64,000 bases of DNA, taken from contig JAUCBJ010001424.1 in assembly GCA_032718475.1 (NCBI GenBank), forward strand, positions 16,465 to 80,464, read 5' to 3'. Made by a program: the position numbers and the translations under genes. Source of the stretch: Nemertoderma westbladi. Lineage: Eukaryota > Xenacoelomorpha > Nemertodermatida > Nemertodermatidae. Position 1 is the stretch's first letter; every line of letters begins with the position of its first letter. This document shows, one piece after another, positions 1 through 11,135 of the stretch. The notes beneath the pieces are model-generated. The model was not told where the DNA came from, did not search any database, and worked only from the letters and a program-made list of their open reading frames with translations.

Positions 1-1811
1 GTGACCTCCGGGTTGGAAGTCTGACGCTCTAACCATGATAACCTAATATAGATATAGTTAAGTCTCGTTTCGTTTTTAGGTAGTTTTGCCATACCAACCA
101 TTGATCTAATTAACTTGAGACAATGGGATCAACTCCTACCTTTTACAATTATATTTATTGTTCACTTATAAAACGCTGAGACATTTTTCTTTTTTACTAT
201 TACAATTGATAATAATCTTATACATAAGAAATTCTAAAAACAAACTCCATGACTGAAGCGCAGGTTTTAAAATTTACTAAAGTATACTATAGTAGCCTAC
301 TGTACTACATTATGTACTGTACTGTACAAACAAAATATAGTGGCATGGAGTGATATTCGCTATATTACTAGGTTCATTAGACTTATACACACAGACACCT
401 TCTCACAATTTGATTGGCCGTTTATCACCAGTAAACTATTTCGAACAATCCGAAGGTTATTAAATAATAATTATATTAAACTACTGCAGGGGTACGATAT
501 GTCGTACCGATATGATAAGTAATATACTAAGATATAATAATGTTATATAGTAATATATTAAGATATGATAAAATTATTTTGTTGAATTATATGTGTAAAA
601 AATAGTACTTTAGCTTTATTTGTACAATGTTCTAGAACAGAAAACCAGATCTATTTTTAAAAACAAAGTGAAACCGAAAGTTTGTTTTCCACTCCATGTG
701 TTGTTAACAAAACATGGAAGTTAATGAGATTATAGTGACTTAAAAATACTTTACCTATAAAAAAAAGTCGTTGAAAATTGTGGCCTAAGGTGCACTAATG
801 TCGGTTCACTAATGAAAATTTTTTAATTCATAGTCCGGGTTGCGCGCGGGTAAAAATTATGCCATATGCACAATGTGTTGTGTATTTAAACTATACAATC
901 CCTTCTGTAAAAAACACAAAGAAATTAAACGTGTAAGTGCAGACACAGGTGAGTGAGAATGGGGGAAAAATAATTGTACTAAATTCATTATCCTACCTTA
1001 AAATTCTAGATTTGAATTTGATTAGAATCTAGGGAATTGAAACCATAGATACTTTCCTTAAGATACTTTTCACAAAGTGTTTTATTTCAGCCATGTTGAG
1101 ACAACTTTTGCGCTAACAGAGTGCTTACAATATAACACAATTATTATGCACAATGAAATAACGTAGATTCTTATTGACTGACTTACCTTATAATAAGATA
1201 CATGCACGAACGTACAGTTTTCTGATTGTCTATCATTGTCATTCTCAGCGAAGCTTTCACCAAGTAAAATCGTTGGTAGATTAAACTTGAAACTCCATCA
1301 TTTTGTTTCTTCCAATCTTTCAAATTGAAGTTCTAGTGCCATGCCTAATATAGACTCACTTTCTCAAGTCAGACCCTTGTCCTTACGTACTGTATAGTAG
1401 TAGACTATACAGCCTATATATAGACTATATATCGAAGATTGAGTCGTGGACTGATCATTGTCTGCGCTTTTGACATGAATGAGGTGAGATTTTGCCCCCT
1501 CGGGGGTCCATATCTAGTTAGCGGGGGTTTGAGGAGTACGCTCCCAAGAGTGCGTCTCGGACTATCCCTTTATCATGAAGAGCAACAGTAAATAATAACA
1601 GTAAAATTACTTTCTTGATAATCGATTAGCTAGTGTTCTGAAATTAGCTAATATGGTGTTCTAGAACACAATATTTTTTTGAAAAATGTTGTAAGGAAGT
1701 CAACAGTGGTAATTTAGTTATAAATTAGTTATAATATATGCTTATATACTGTAATATATGTTATAAGTTATGGTTTAAGTAAATAAGCAGAGTGGCACGA
1801 GGCATGTTTTC

Positions 1812-1842
1812 ATAGCGAAACTGCCGGTTGCCATGGTAACTG
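1812..1842. promoter_or_regulatory. RFX X-box-like palindrome, copy 1
   Basis: Positions 1827-1840 read GTTGCCATGGTAAC, two RFX half-sites (GTTGCC and GGTAAC) with a 2-bp spacer, which fits the consensus of RFX factors that control ciliary and other genes in animals. It sits in a 31-bp segment repeated at 1929-1959 with two differences. The motif is read directly; binding is inferred. It may be part of a repeat, since no gene start is visible nearby. Confidence 0.45.
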
Positions 1843-1928
1843 TAAATATGATCAATTAATTTATTTTGGTCGATATCGGGGGTAGGAGGTGGTCCCGTTG
1901 CATCAAGTTCATTTGATCAATGGTTGGT

Positions 1929-1959
1929 ATGGCGAAACTACCGGTTGCCATGGTAACTG
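1929..1959. promoter_or_regulatory. RFX X-box-like palindrome, copy 2
   Basis: Positions 1944-1957 carry the identical 14-bp X-box, 117 bp after the first. The surrounding 31 bp matches copy 1 with two substitutions, so the pair is a local duplication or two copies of one repeat. Confidence 0.45.
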
Positions 1960-2261
1960 GGACTTTTAATCAAGCCCATGCACATCGCCATAGTCGATAT
2001 AGTTGGAGTAGGTAAAGGTTCTACAATGATAGGATTACTAGTTTTCGTTGGACACACTACCTGACCCCTGCATGCAGCTTTCCAGGTCGTATCTATTTTA
2101 GGTCATGCTCTAACCATTAAGCTAACGGCTCAGGTAAAAGGTAGACCTCGAAATACTACCTGATACATTGTATGTCCACAATTTACCTCCCCATGGCCTC
2201 CCATCTGTCAATACCATCATCTGCTGCCACGGTGATCTTCCACAGAAAACCCTTCCGCGCT

Positions 2262-2475
2262 CTTTTATATATATATATATGTTTATTGACAAGTTTTTAC
2301 AAGTTGCCCTTGGTTCCCATTTATCTACGAGTCAAGGATGAAAGCTAGGGTTGGGCTAGGCTGCATTTAAAGCACCGTGCCCAAGCAGAGCTGCCTCATC
2401 TAGAGCTCGAACCAGGGTTTCCTGATTGGTAGCCCAGGAATGTGACCACTAGATCAAGCTGCGACTTTCTCTATA
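2262..2475 (-). mobile_element. tRNA-derived SINE
   Basis: Read on the minus strand, the segment starts with a tRNA-like head. An A-box region (CTAGTGGTCACATTCC) resembles animal tRNA-Glu, and a B-box (GGTTCGAGCTC) follows about 40 nt later. A body of about 130 nt leads to a TA-dinucleotide tail at 2262-2280. Head, body and simple-repeat tail are the normal plan of a SINE transcribed by RNA polymerase III and moved by a partner LINE. No clear target-site duplication was found, so the edges are approximate. Confidence 0.55.
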
Positions 2476-2763
2476 GACTATAAGAAATACTATGCACATA
2501 TTTAAAATTTTATGTTTTCTCTAGTCAAAAACACAGTTCAAATTTGCATAGAAATGGGCAAAATTTAACTATCGCTTACCCTGACTTACTATACACTACC
2601 TGTTTTGCTGCATCACCCCACTAAACTTAATGAGAAGTTTTTATTTGTAAACCGGCGGTTATTAGACCCATGGCAGGAAGAAAAAATATGAATGCTAACA
2701 AAGCAACATCTCTTTTAATTCTCGTGATTGGCTGTTTCTCACAATGTCTGTCAAAACATGCAG

Positions 2764-2963
2764 GTCGTGGGACCATGGAGCCCATTTTGGCACTTAGAAG
2801 GATAATTGAAGAGTTATCAAAAAAGAAAGACAGGCATCTGGCTGTTATTTTTGTTGACTTCTTCAAGGCCTTTGATTCAGTCTCTCGCTCACGTATGTTC
2901 AGCATACTTTCATTATATGGATATATGGATGTCATGAACTTATTGCAGCAACCAGTTTGTTAA
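2764..2963 (+). pseudogene. LINE reverse-transcriptase fragment
   Basis: This short frame encodes the RT segment GRGTMEPILALRRIIEE followed by VIFVDFFKAFDSVSR, which contains the first catalytic aspartate of the RT palm. It then ends in unrelated sequence after LSLYGYM. The same peptide recurs at 5390-5560, 8594-8660, 11018-11120 and 37560-37720, so it is one family of non-LTR retrotransposon. The left edge of the large tandem duplication falls inside this fragment (about 2845). It is a dead partial copy. Confidence 0.75.
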
Positions 2964-3204
2964 GTTTGTTTGTTAACATTATTAGTTATGGTAGCTATTA
3001 TGGTGTTTTTATGGAGCTTGTGAATTATTTACTAGCTAGTAATAGTATGTATTTAAAATGTATAAAACTGATTTTTTTTATATATTGCGTACGTATACTG
3101 TATGTGTTGTTGGTTGGTTAACAAGCCTAAATTATTATCGTAGATAATAGCTGGATCTCATTCAGGGACTGTTATAATATCATCAATATTGTTGGTAATT
3201 AATA

Positions 3205-3460
3205 TAATCAGCAACAGTTTAGGCCTAATTCTGAAATATCAATGTTTTCACAAGTGTTTTTATAATTTCAAGGAAATGCTAGCTAGTAAAAAAAAACACT
3301 AGCTACACCTTAATAAATAATATATAATAATGTTCGCGAACACTTACCAATAACAAAAATAAAAAAAGTATAGTATTTTTACAATTTTAAAAAATTATAG
3401 CTAGTAAATAACACTAGCTACCATAAAAAAAATATCTCTACTAATGTTCTAGAACATTTA
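3205..3460. repeat. Dispersed AT-rich repeat with 12-bp palindromes
   Basis: The first ~95 bp (CAGTTTAGGCCTAATTC to AAACACTAG) recurs at 8950-9040 in unit 2 and, more diverged, at 19405-19500 inside the intron of the MADF-like gene, so it is an interspersed repeat. It continues into two related half-units, each with a TAGCTAGT..ACACTAGCTA inverted pair followed by a 12-bp palindrome: TGTTCGCGAACA at 3331-3342 and TGTTCTAGAACA at 3445-3456. A non-autonomous DNA element is possible; no ends were defined. Confidence 0.5.
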
Positions 3461-3500
3461 CCAATATCAAAAAAGCACTAAAAGGCTGCTATCAGGAACC

Positions 3501-3667
3501 GGACAATTCGGTCCTGGACAGTTCGGTCCCGGACAATTTGGTCGTAGGACAATTCGGTTCTGGGACAATTCGGTCCCGGACAATTCGGTCCCATTTATTT
3601 AGTGTTTTGAGACCGAATTGTCCGGGACCGAATTATCTGGACCGAATTGTCCGGGACCGAATTGTCC
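3501..3667. repeat. Inverted-repeat hairpin array, copy 1
   Basis: Six head-to-tail units of about 15 bp (GGACAATTCGGTCC plus one base or two) form the left arm. After an AT-rich loop at about 3588-3610, inverted units (GGACCGAATTGTCC) form the right arm. The whole could fold into a long stem. Copy 2 in the second duplication unit has seven left-arm units, so the array changed length after the duplication. The short reading frame of repeated TIRSR residues across it is a by-product of the repeat. Confidence 0.8.
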
Positions 3668-3695
3668 TACATCCCAGATTAAGGACATGGGGGTG

Positions 3696-5610
3696 GTTGG
3701 CGACTCGCCCTCGAATCAGCAGATGATAGTGGCAATGGTGGAATTGGTCTATTGATGAATCCAACTGCACATGCAGCATTGGACAAAATAGACCAAATCT
3801 CTAACTGCATCATCCATTGCCACTTCTCATGTTCTGGAAGACTGGCTAAGAAGTTTCCTAAGGTGGTTCTGAGTGTGTGCTACTCTCCAACTAGTGTTAC
3901 CCCTGTACAGGAGGTGGAAAATTTCTACCACAATCTAAAAGCAGCTACTGATGGAGTGGATCAGCATGCATTCTTAACATTCCTGGGAGACTTTAATGCA
4001 AGTCTGCATCAATCACCTATCCCTGGGTCTATAGCGATAGTGTTAACCGAAATTCCATCTATTTTCAGGATTTTATCTCTGCAAATGGATTGTTTCTGGC
4101 TGGATCCCAGTTCAAGAAGCGAACTGGAAAGCTATGGACTCATAGTGGAGGACCCAGTGGTCACAAGTCCCAGATAGACCATATTCTGTTTCGTAGGAAA
4201 TACAGGAGCTCTATACAAGACTGTAATGCGTTTACACTTCGACCCTTCTCCAGTGAACACCGCCTTATTGTGGCCAAGGTAAGACTTAGTCTGCGTGCTA
4301 GCAGAACAACGAAATCTGCATTGCCGTGGCATGACTGGTCCTCTCTGTTGCAACACCCAAGTGTGAGATCCAACTTAACACTACAGCTGAGCAACAGGTA
4401 TGAGGTTCTTGCCTCTGAGGTGGCAGATCACTGCGAGGGCTATACTGCCTCCACAGAAGCAGTTTCTGTTGCAACAGCCAAGTGTGAGATCCAACTTAAC
4501 ACTACAGCTGAGCAACAGGTATGAGGTTCTTGCCTCTGAGGTGGCAGATCACTGCGAGGGCTATACTGCCTCCACAGAAGCAGTTAAGTTAGCAGCTGCA
4601 GAAACAGTTCCTGTATACCCTCGAAACAGGAAAAGGGCCCCCTGGACTGACAACAAAATTCAGAAGTGCCAAAATGACCTCTATAAGGCGCAGAAAGAGT
4701 CCCGACTCAAACAGACTACAGCTGCCAAGAATGCAGTTAAGGTTGCATCTAGGTCCATGAACAGGCAGTACTCGTTAATCTACAGGAGCTAATAAACCAA
4801 CAGGTTGATGCCATCAATGATGCTGATGACAGCAGGCAATCATCCCAAGTATGGAAATCGATCAACTTGCTTACTGGGTGGAAAAGCCAACCAACCACCA
4901 AGGTTAAGGCTGAATCACCAGCTGATCCCCTCAATGGTAGGAAGGCCCACTTTGAAAAGCTCCTCAATAATGACAGGGTATTGCCTGATAACTTTATAAA
5001 AGTAAAAGTGTCTGAGTCTGTAATCCCAGATATTTCCATTGGTGATATCTCCTTTGCAGAAGTGAAGGCTGCTGCAAAGAGCATTAAGACCAATCGTGCC
5101 AGTGGAGTAGATGGTGTTCCCCCTGAGGTCTTTAAAATACCTGAGTGTTTAAAGCTCATCTATTCCATCATAGTAGACATGTACCGAAAAACAAGAGTAC
5201 TACAAGAAATGAAAACAAATAAGTTGGTGCCAGTTCCCAAGAAGGGCAACCTAACACTCTATGGTTCTTTTCGGGGAATCTCATTGATCTCGATTGCTGC
5301 AAAGCTATACAATAGAATTCTATCAAATCGCATCAGGGATCCCATTGAGAGACTGCTCCGTGGAAATCAGAATAGGTTCCGTAAAGGTCGTGGGACCATG
5401 GAACCCATTTTGGCACTTAGAAGGATAATTGAAGAGTTATCAAAAAAGAAAGACAGGCTTCTGGCTGTTATCTTTGTTGACTTCTTCAAGGCCTTTGATT
5501 CAGTCTCCCGCTCACGTATGTTCAGCATACTTTCATTATATGGGATGATGAAATTATTGCAGCAATCAGATCAGTATACGATGGTTTGACAACATTTGTG
5601 TCTACTGTTG
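3696..5610 (+). pseudogene. Non-LTR retrotransposon, endonuclease-RT, copy 1
   Basis: The frame begins inside an AP-type endonuclease (LLMNPTAHAALDKI, then FLGDFNASLHQSP, SQIDHILF and SSEHRLIVAK, the last holding the terminal catalytic histidine). It runs through a linker into an RT domain with SGVDGVPPEVFK, LVPVPKKGNL, FRGISLISIAAKLYN, FRKGRGTMEP and VIFVDFFKAFDSVSR. A 4-bp deletion near 4018, a 121-bp internal duplication and a frameshift near 4800 break it. RT stops before the catalytic FADD motif. Related C-terminal sequence at 33186-33862 resembles the RTE-like transposon-derived proteins; clade assignment is tentative. Confidence 0.8.
4344..4585 (+). repeat. 121-bp tandem duplication inside LINE copy 1
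   Basis: Positions 4344-4464 repeat at 4465-4585 with one or two differences. Unit 2 of the large duplication has a single copy here (10095-10215), so this arose in unit 1 after the segmental duplication, or was lost from unit 2. It duplicates the linker between endonuclease and RT and shifts the frame by one. Confidence 0.85.
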
Positions 5611-5705
5611 ATGGTGACAAATAACCATTTGAAGTGTTATTACACTTATTACACTTGCATCGTTCTTGTTCATAATTGTGGTTGACTAACACAGATTGAT
5701 GTATT

Positions 5706-5795
5706 CCGAGAACACCAGTATGTGATCCAACCTTTTTTTGCAGATTGATTCCGAGAACACCAGTATGTGATCCAACCTTTTTTTGCAGATTCAGT
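5706..5795. repeat. 45-bp tandem duplication
   Basis: A 45-bp unit beginning CCGAGAACACCAG occurs twice (5706 and 5751) and again as a pair in unit 2 (about 11216 and 11261). Each copy ends in CCTTTTTTTGCAG, which looks like a 3' splice site, and the unit length keeps the minus-strand frame open. It lies just beyond the broken RT. Confidence 0.8.
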
Positions 5796-5849
5796 GTTGA
5801 CTGCACGAATTGAAGAGCTGTGTTCAAATATCCCATATGGGCCGGGGTG

Positions 5850-6884
5850 CTCTTAATCCTTTTTCGATTCTAGTTTGGACATGTATCAGATATCTCGATA
5901 AATTATTATCAATTATTAAAATAACATCAAATTATGTAAAACCTTGTATTTAATGAAATGGTAACAGAAAAAATGCAGACACAATCCGATATCCTATACA
6001 AAAGATATATAATGGAATAGCAATATAAGTATCTAGTGGTGAAGTAGAACAGCTGCAGTCATGTATTAAAGTCCACACTTTTTAACAGGACACTATAGTT
6101 TATAGTGCCTATTTTTAGTTCAGTATAAATCATATGCCCACAGTTTGCAATAATAGATTACTATAGCAGATTACCTATAGTGAGGCACATTGTAAAGACC
6201 TACTTGCTATTTCTACATATGCAATATGTAGCAAGGAATTCACTAAAAGAATGGTATAAATAAATATGGTATAAATTAGTCTAGTTCCCTTTTATTCCTG
6301 TGCGGTGCATTTAGACGGAGAGAAAGCAGCCTCAATATAAGATTATAAAAAGAACAATTGGGTTGATGCGCGAAAAATTGTTGGGCTAGAAACAATCGAA
6401 TAAGGGATATCAAGGTGCCCTGAAATATGCTCACTAAACGTTTGTATTGTAGTTCGTTGGTTGTGATTCGTTTTCATGCTGATACATTTTGGTTGGAAAT
6501 GCTACAGGCATAGAATGTTTTTAATTTATCATTAGTGTGACAAGTTGGGTTTAAAATACAGCATTATAGATAGGTTACAAAATAATTGGTTTGGATCTAA
6601 ACTTTGGAGCAGACCTTCAATAGTTGATATGAAAAATTATAAAATAAATTACATTAATTGTGTTTAGTTTTAATTTTTCGAATGAGTGACAGTTTAGTTC
6701 TAAAGAGAGCTCTAAATTACGGATTATTATCTCTTATCTGAAAGGAATAATAATGATATGTATGATAAATGCAAGCAAAGTGTTACAGTGACAAATACTT
6801 CCCCCATACCATATTAAGTATATGATATCTCGGGGGGTGGTAATAATTGACTTTCTTATGCATAGCAAATTCGATTTTTAACTG
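5850..6884. other. AT-rich stretch, no gene seen
   Basis: Stop-rich in all frames, with no domain recognised. It is repeated almost unchanged at about 11360-12385 in the second duplication unit. Confidence 0.5.
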
Positions 6885-7130
6885 TACGATGGTTCCATCA
6901 CATTTGTGTATACTGCTGATGGTGACACAGATCAATTCGAAGTCGTATGGAGAGTTCTGCAGGCACCATTCTTATTCGTAATTGTGGTTGATTATGTTCT
7001 ACGCATATCCTTAGACCATCTTAATTAAGATGGGGTGATGGTATCACCCCCTACTGGCACAAGAAGTAGAGGAAATCCAGAAAGTACCTTACTGATCTAG
7101 ACTTTGCTGAATCACTAGAAGGAGCCTAAA
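6885..7130 (+). pseudogene. Diverged LINE RT palm/thumb fragment
   Basis: Translation gives YDGSITFVYTADGDTDQFEV followed by FLFVIVVDYVLRISLDHLN and PPTGTRSRGNPE. It aligns with the intact-looking stretch of the LINE copy near 37740-37980. It is the continuation of RT beyond the point where copy 1 breaks at 5610, but separated by about 1.3 kb and more diverged, so it is from a separate insertion or an older copy interrupted by other DNA. Confidence 0.6.
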
Positions 7131-8084
7131 GGCTCCACTGCTCATTGGAGCAGGTTGCTTCTTTGGGATGTTCGAACGAACATAGAGTAGATAGCGATAC
7201 CATACAGTTGTAAATAGTACTGTGGGTGTAAAGAATCGAAATGCCAAGTTATCAAAATAACGCGACAAGAAAACGATAAGAACTTATATTTTGTAATAAT
7301 ATCTGTTAACGTACTCATTATTAAATTGACATCAATCAAAAAGTATCTCCAACCATAATGGCCCTTCTGCTACCGCTCAACCTTTCTGTCACTCTGTTAA
7401 AGAAAGCATACAAATTTTAGTGATACGTTTATACACGACACGCTGTATCTCAATTGCCTCTAAAATGAGGTGCTTTCTCTGGACAGTTTCATGGACGAAA
7501 ACCTACCGTTTTGGTACTTTGTTAGATTTGACATTACAATTAGAAATGTGAAAGGAATGCTATCAGAAGTCATCAGTAAACTTCCGAAAATGTGAGATAT
7601 GGATGTGACATTCATGGTGTGGATGTGAACCCGACACTGGAAACCACAAAGGGCCTCCTTTAACATCACACTAAAGTACAAACTTTCAGAATCAGAATGT
7701 GTGGTACCTGCTATGACAAAATACAACATCATAGCGTATGTCAAAAATTATCTAACAGGATCCAAAATTTCATTTTCCGAATCGCTCATATGATAACGAT
7801 ACTATTGTAACCGTTGTCTTCTACGCAGGCACTTGCTTCAGGGTTAACAAAAATCAATAACACCCCGACCAAAGAACGTGGGACGTGTAGTCCTTTTAAT
7901 TGGAGCCACTGGCACATATTGTTGATTCAGAATCTTTGATTTTATTAACTATGTAGTTTATTACATCAACAATGTCGAAATTGTATTTTCTCCATCGTAA
8001 TCCCAAATGGTTAGCAACTCCCAAATGGTTAGCAACTGGTTAGGAATTATGCTTTGTTGGGATTTCCCTCCATCAAGTCTACAT
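7131..8084. other. Unrecognised sequence with a 94-codon minus frame
   Basis: A minus-strand frame at 7460-7744 and a 65-codon one at 7142-7339 recur exactly in unit 2, but that follows from the duplication and is not evidence of coding. No domain, signal or transmembrane pattern identifies a product. Plus-strand frames here also show protein-like runs broken by stops (for example around 7640-7790), so an old transposon is possible. Confidence 0.3.
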
Positions 8085-8350
8085 CTAATATCGTGCATAC
8101 ATATAGTTATGTCGCTCACACATATACTGATGTCTTGCATACATATACTTATCATGTCCTGTATACATATATTCATGTCATGCACAGATATAGTTATGTC
8201 ACTCACACATATACTCATGTCATGCACACATACACATGTTGCGCACACATATACTCATGTTGTGCATAAATATACATGTCACACACACATGCTCATATCA
8301 TGCATACACAATATATACATGCTAATGTCGTGCACACATACACCCATGTA
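8085..8350. repeat. Degenerate CA/TA-rich minisatellite, copy 1
   Basis: Units of roughly 18-22 bp built on CACACATATACTCATGT repeat about 13 times with much variation. Apparent plus-strand proteins rich in His, Thr, Tyr and Met come from the repeat. The same array is at 13570-13840 in unit 2, with a 2-bp difference. Confidence 0.75.
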
Positions 8351-8593
8351 GTACATAACTTCAGGGATAATGACTGGAGAAAGGGTCTAATGCCATGGTT
8401 AACAAAGACAGTTTCTATTTATATGGTCATTTCATCTTCACGGACGTCTTCAGTAAATAAATTAAAATAAATGATACAACAATAAAACACATCCATAATC
8501 TTACTTGAAATCTCTTGTTGCTTGTTATTATTGTGTATTATTGATATATTATTGTATTGTGCCTGTATATTTTTGTATTGTGCCATTATCTTT

Positions 8594-8694
8594 GTTGACT
8601 TATTCAAGGTCTTTGATTCAGTCTCTCGCTCACGTATGTTCAGCATACTTTCATTATATGGATGTCATGAACTTATTGCAGCAACCAGTTTGTT
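8594..8694 (+). pseudogene. LINE RT fragment at duplication junction
   Basis: Encodes the RT piece around DLFKVFDSVSRSRMFSILSL and then leaves the family, as at 2853-2963. It begins exactly at the boundary between the two duplication units, so an RT sequence marks the junction. Confidence 0.75.
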
Positions 8695-9232
8695 AAGTTT
8701 GTTTGTTAACATTATTAGTTATGGTAGCTATTATGGTGTTTTTATGGAGCTTGTGAATTATTTACTTGCTAGTAATAGTATGTATTTAAAATGTATAAAA
8801 CTGATTTTTTTTATATATTGCGTACGTATACTGTATGTGTTGTTGGTTGGTTAACAAGCCTAAATTATTATCGTAGATAATAGCTGGATCTCATTCAGGG
8901 ACTGTTATAATATCATCAATATTGTTGGTAATTAATATAATCAGCAACAGTTTAGGCCTAATTCTGAAATATCAATGTTTTCACAAGTGTTTTTATAATT
9001 TCAAGGAAATGCTAGCTAGTAAAAAAAAACACTAGCTACACCTTAATAAATAATATATAATAATGTTCGCGAACACTTACCAATAACAAAAATAAAAAAA
9101 GTATAGTATTTTTACAATTTAAAAAAATTATAGCTAGTAAATAACACTAGCTACCATAAAAAAATATCTCTACTAATGTTCTAGAACATTTACCAATATC
9201 AAAAAAGCACTAAAAGGCTGCTATCAGGAACC

Positions 9233-9414
9233 GGACAATTCGGTCCCGGACAATTTGGTCGTAGGACAATTCGGTTCTGGGACAATTCGGTCCCGGACAA
9301 TTCGGTCCCGGACAATTCGGTCCCGGACAATTCGGTCCCATTTATTTAGTGTTTTGAGACCGAATTGTCCGGGACCGAATTATCTGGACCGAATTGTCCG
9401 GGACCGAATTGTCC
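9233..9414. repeat. Inverted-repeat hairpin array, copy 2
   Basis: Seven left-arm units of the 15-bp GGACAATTCGGTCC motif, an AT-rich loop at about 9339-9358, and inverted units on the right. Compared with copy 1 one left-arm unit is gained, and perfect units are now adjacent, as expected from slippage or unequal exchange. Confidence 0.8.
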
Positions 9415-9442
9415 TACATCCCAGATTAAGGACATGGGGGTG

Positions 9443-11135
9443 GTTGGCGACTCGCCCTCGAATCAGCAGATGATAGTGGCAATGGTGGAATTGGTCTATT
9501 GATGAATCCAACTGCACATGCAGCATTGGACAAAATAGACCAAATCTCTAACTGCATCATCCATTGCCACTTCTCATGTTCTGGAAGACTGGCTAAGAAG
9601 TTTCCTAAGGTGGTTCTGAGTGTGTGCTACTCTCCAACTAGTGTTACCCCTGTAGAGGAGGTGGAAAATTTCTACCACAATCTAAAAGCAGCTACTGATG
9701 GAGTGGATCAGCATGCATTCTTAACATTCCTGGGAGACTTTAATGCAAGTCTGCATCAATCACCTACATCACCCTGGGTCTATAGCGATAGTGTTAACCG
9801 AAATTCCGTCTATTTTCAGGATTTTATCTCTGCAAATGGATTGTTTCTGGCTGGAACCCAGTTCAAGAAGCGAACTGGAAAGCTATGGACTCATAGTGGA
9901 GGACCCAGTGGTCACAAGTCCCAGATAGACCATATTCTGTTTCGTAGGAAATACAGGAGCTCTATACAAGACTGTAATGCGTTTACACTTCGACCCTTCT
10001 CCAGTGAACACCGCCTTATTGTGGCCAAGGTAAGACTTAGTCTGCGTGCTAGCAGAACAACGAAATCTGCATTGCCGTGGCATGACTGGTCCTCTCTGTT
10101 GCAACAGCCAAGTGTGAGATCCAACTTAACACTACAGCTGAGCAACAGGTATGAGGTTCTTGCCTCTGAGGTGGCAGATCAGTGCGAGGGCTATACTGCC
10201 TCCACAGAAGCAGTTAAGTTAGCAGCTGCAGAAACAGTTCCTGTATACCCTCGAAACAGGAAAAGGGCCCCCTGGACTGACAACAAAATTCAGAAGTGCC
10301 AAAATGACCTCTATAAGGCGCAGAAAGAGTCCCGACTCAAACAGACTACAGCTGCCAAGAATGCAGTTAAGGTTGCATCTAGGTCCATGAACAGGCAGTA
10401 CTCGTTAATCTACAGGAGCTAATAAACCAACAGGTTGATGCCATCAATGATGCTGATGACAGCAGGCAATCATCCCAGGCATGGAAATCGATCAACTTGC
10501 TTACTGGGTGGAAAAGCCAACCAACCACCAAGGTTAAGGCTGAATCACCAGCCGATCCCCTCAATGGTAGGAAGGCCCACTTTGAAAAGCTCCTCAATAA
10601 TGACAGGGTATTGCCTGATAACTTTATAGAAGTAAAAGTGTCTGAGTCTGTACTCCCAGATATTTCCATTGGTGATATCTCCTTTGCAGAAGTGAAGGCT
10701 GCTGCAAAGAGCATTTAGACCAATCGTGCCAGTGGAGTAGATGGTGTTCCCCCTGAGGTCTTTAAAATACCTGAGTGTTTAAAGCTCATCTATTCCATCA
10801 TAGTAACATGTACCGAACAACAAGAGTCCTACAAGAAATGAAAACAAATAAGTTGGTGCCAGTTCCCAAGAAGGGCAACCTAACACTCTATGGTTCTTTT
10901 CGGGGAATCTCATTGATCTCGATTGCTGCAAAGCTATACAATAGAATTCTATCAAATCGCATCAGGGATCCCATTGAGAGACTGCTCCGTGGAAATCAGA
11001 ATGGGTTCCGTAAAGGTCGTGGGACCATGGAACCCATTTTGGCACTTAGAAGGATAATTGAAGAGTTATCAAAAAAGAAAGACAGGCTTCTGGCTGTTAT
11101 CTTTGTTGACTTCTTCGTTGATGGTGACAAATAAC
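9443..11135 (+). pseudogene. Non-LTR retrotransposon, endonuclease-RT, copy 2
   Basis: A 307-codon open frame (9499-10422) holds the C-terminal half of an AP endonuclease: FLGDFNASLHQSPTSPW, SQIDHILFRRKY and SSEHRLI. A basic linker follows. After a stop at 10422 the frame continues with changed phase into RT (10497-10718), meets a TAG at 10716-10718, and resumes at 10775-11134 with LVPVPKKGNL, FRGISLIS and VIFVDFF. The core after FVDFF is deleted and joined to GDGDK-like sequence. The catalytic FADD region is absent, so it cannot move itself. Confidence 0.8.

Larger units (their letters stand above)
1..2261. other. AT-rich region without a recognisable gene
   Basis: Both strands show only short, stop-rich frames without a recognisable domain. 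The stretch holds two copies of a 12-bp palindrome TGTTCTAGAACA (628-639 and 1657-1668), a short GC-rich patch near 1490-1560, and the two X-box repeats listed separately. It could be intergenic or intronic. Confidence 0.5.
2845..8587 (+). repeat. 5.7-kb segmental tandem duplication, unit 1
   Basis: The unit runs from the RT motif TTTGTTGACTT to the end of a TATTGTGCCATT tract and is followed directly by a near-identical second unit (8586-14071). Correspondences include 3752 with 9499, 4867 with 10497, 7142 with 12642 and 7961 with 13461. Offsets vary only through discrete indels: a 121-bp duplication and a 4-bp deletion in unit 1, and a loss of about 130 bp in unit 2. Base identity elsewhere looks close to 99% by eye, so the duplication is young. 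Confidence 0.9.

Noticed and set aside
3538-3726. Small protein with repeated TIRSR residues (also 9255-9473)
   Set aside because: Encoded entirely by the hairpin array.
8007-8351. His/Thr/Tyr-rich and Met/Cys-rich proteins over the CA/TA repeat (also 13507-13954)
   Set aside because: By-products of a degenerate simple repeat; both strands and several frames are open together.
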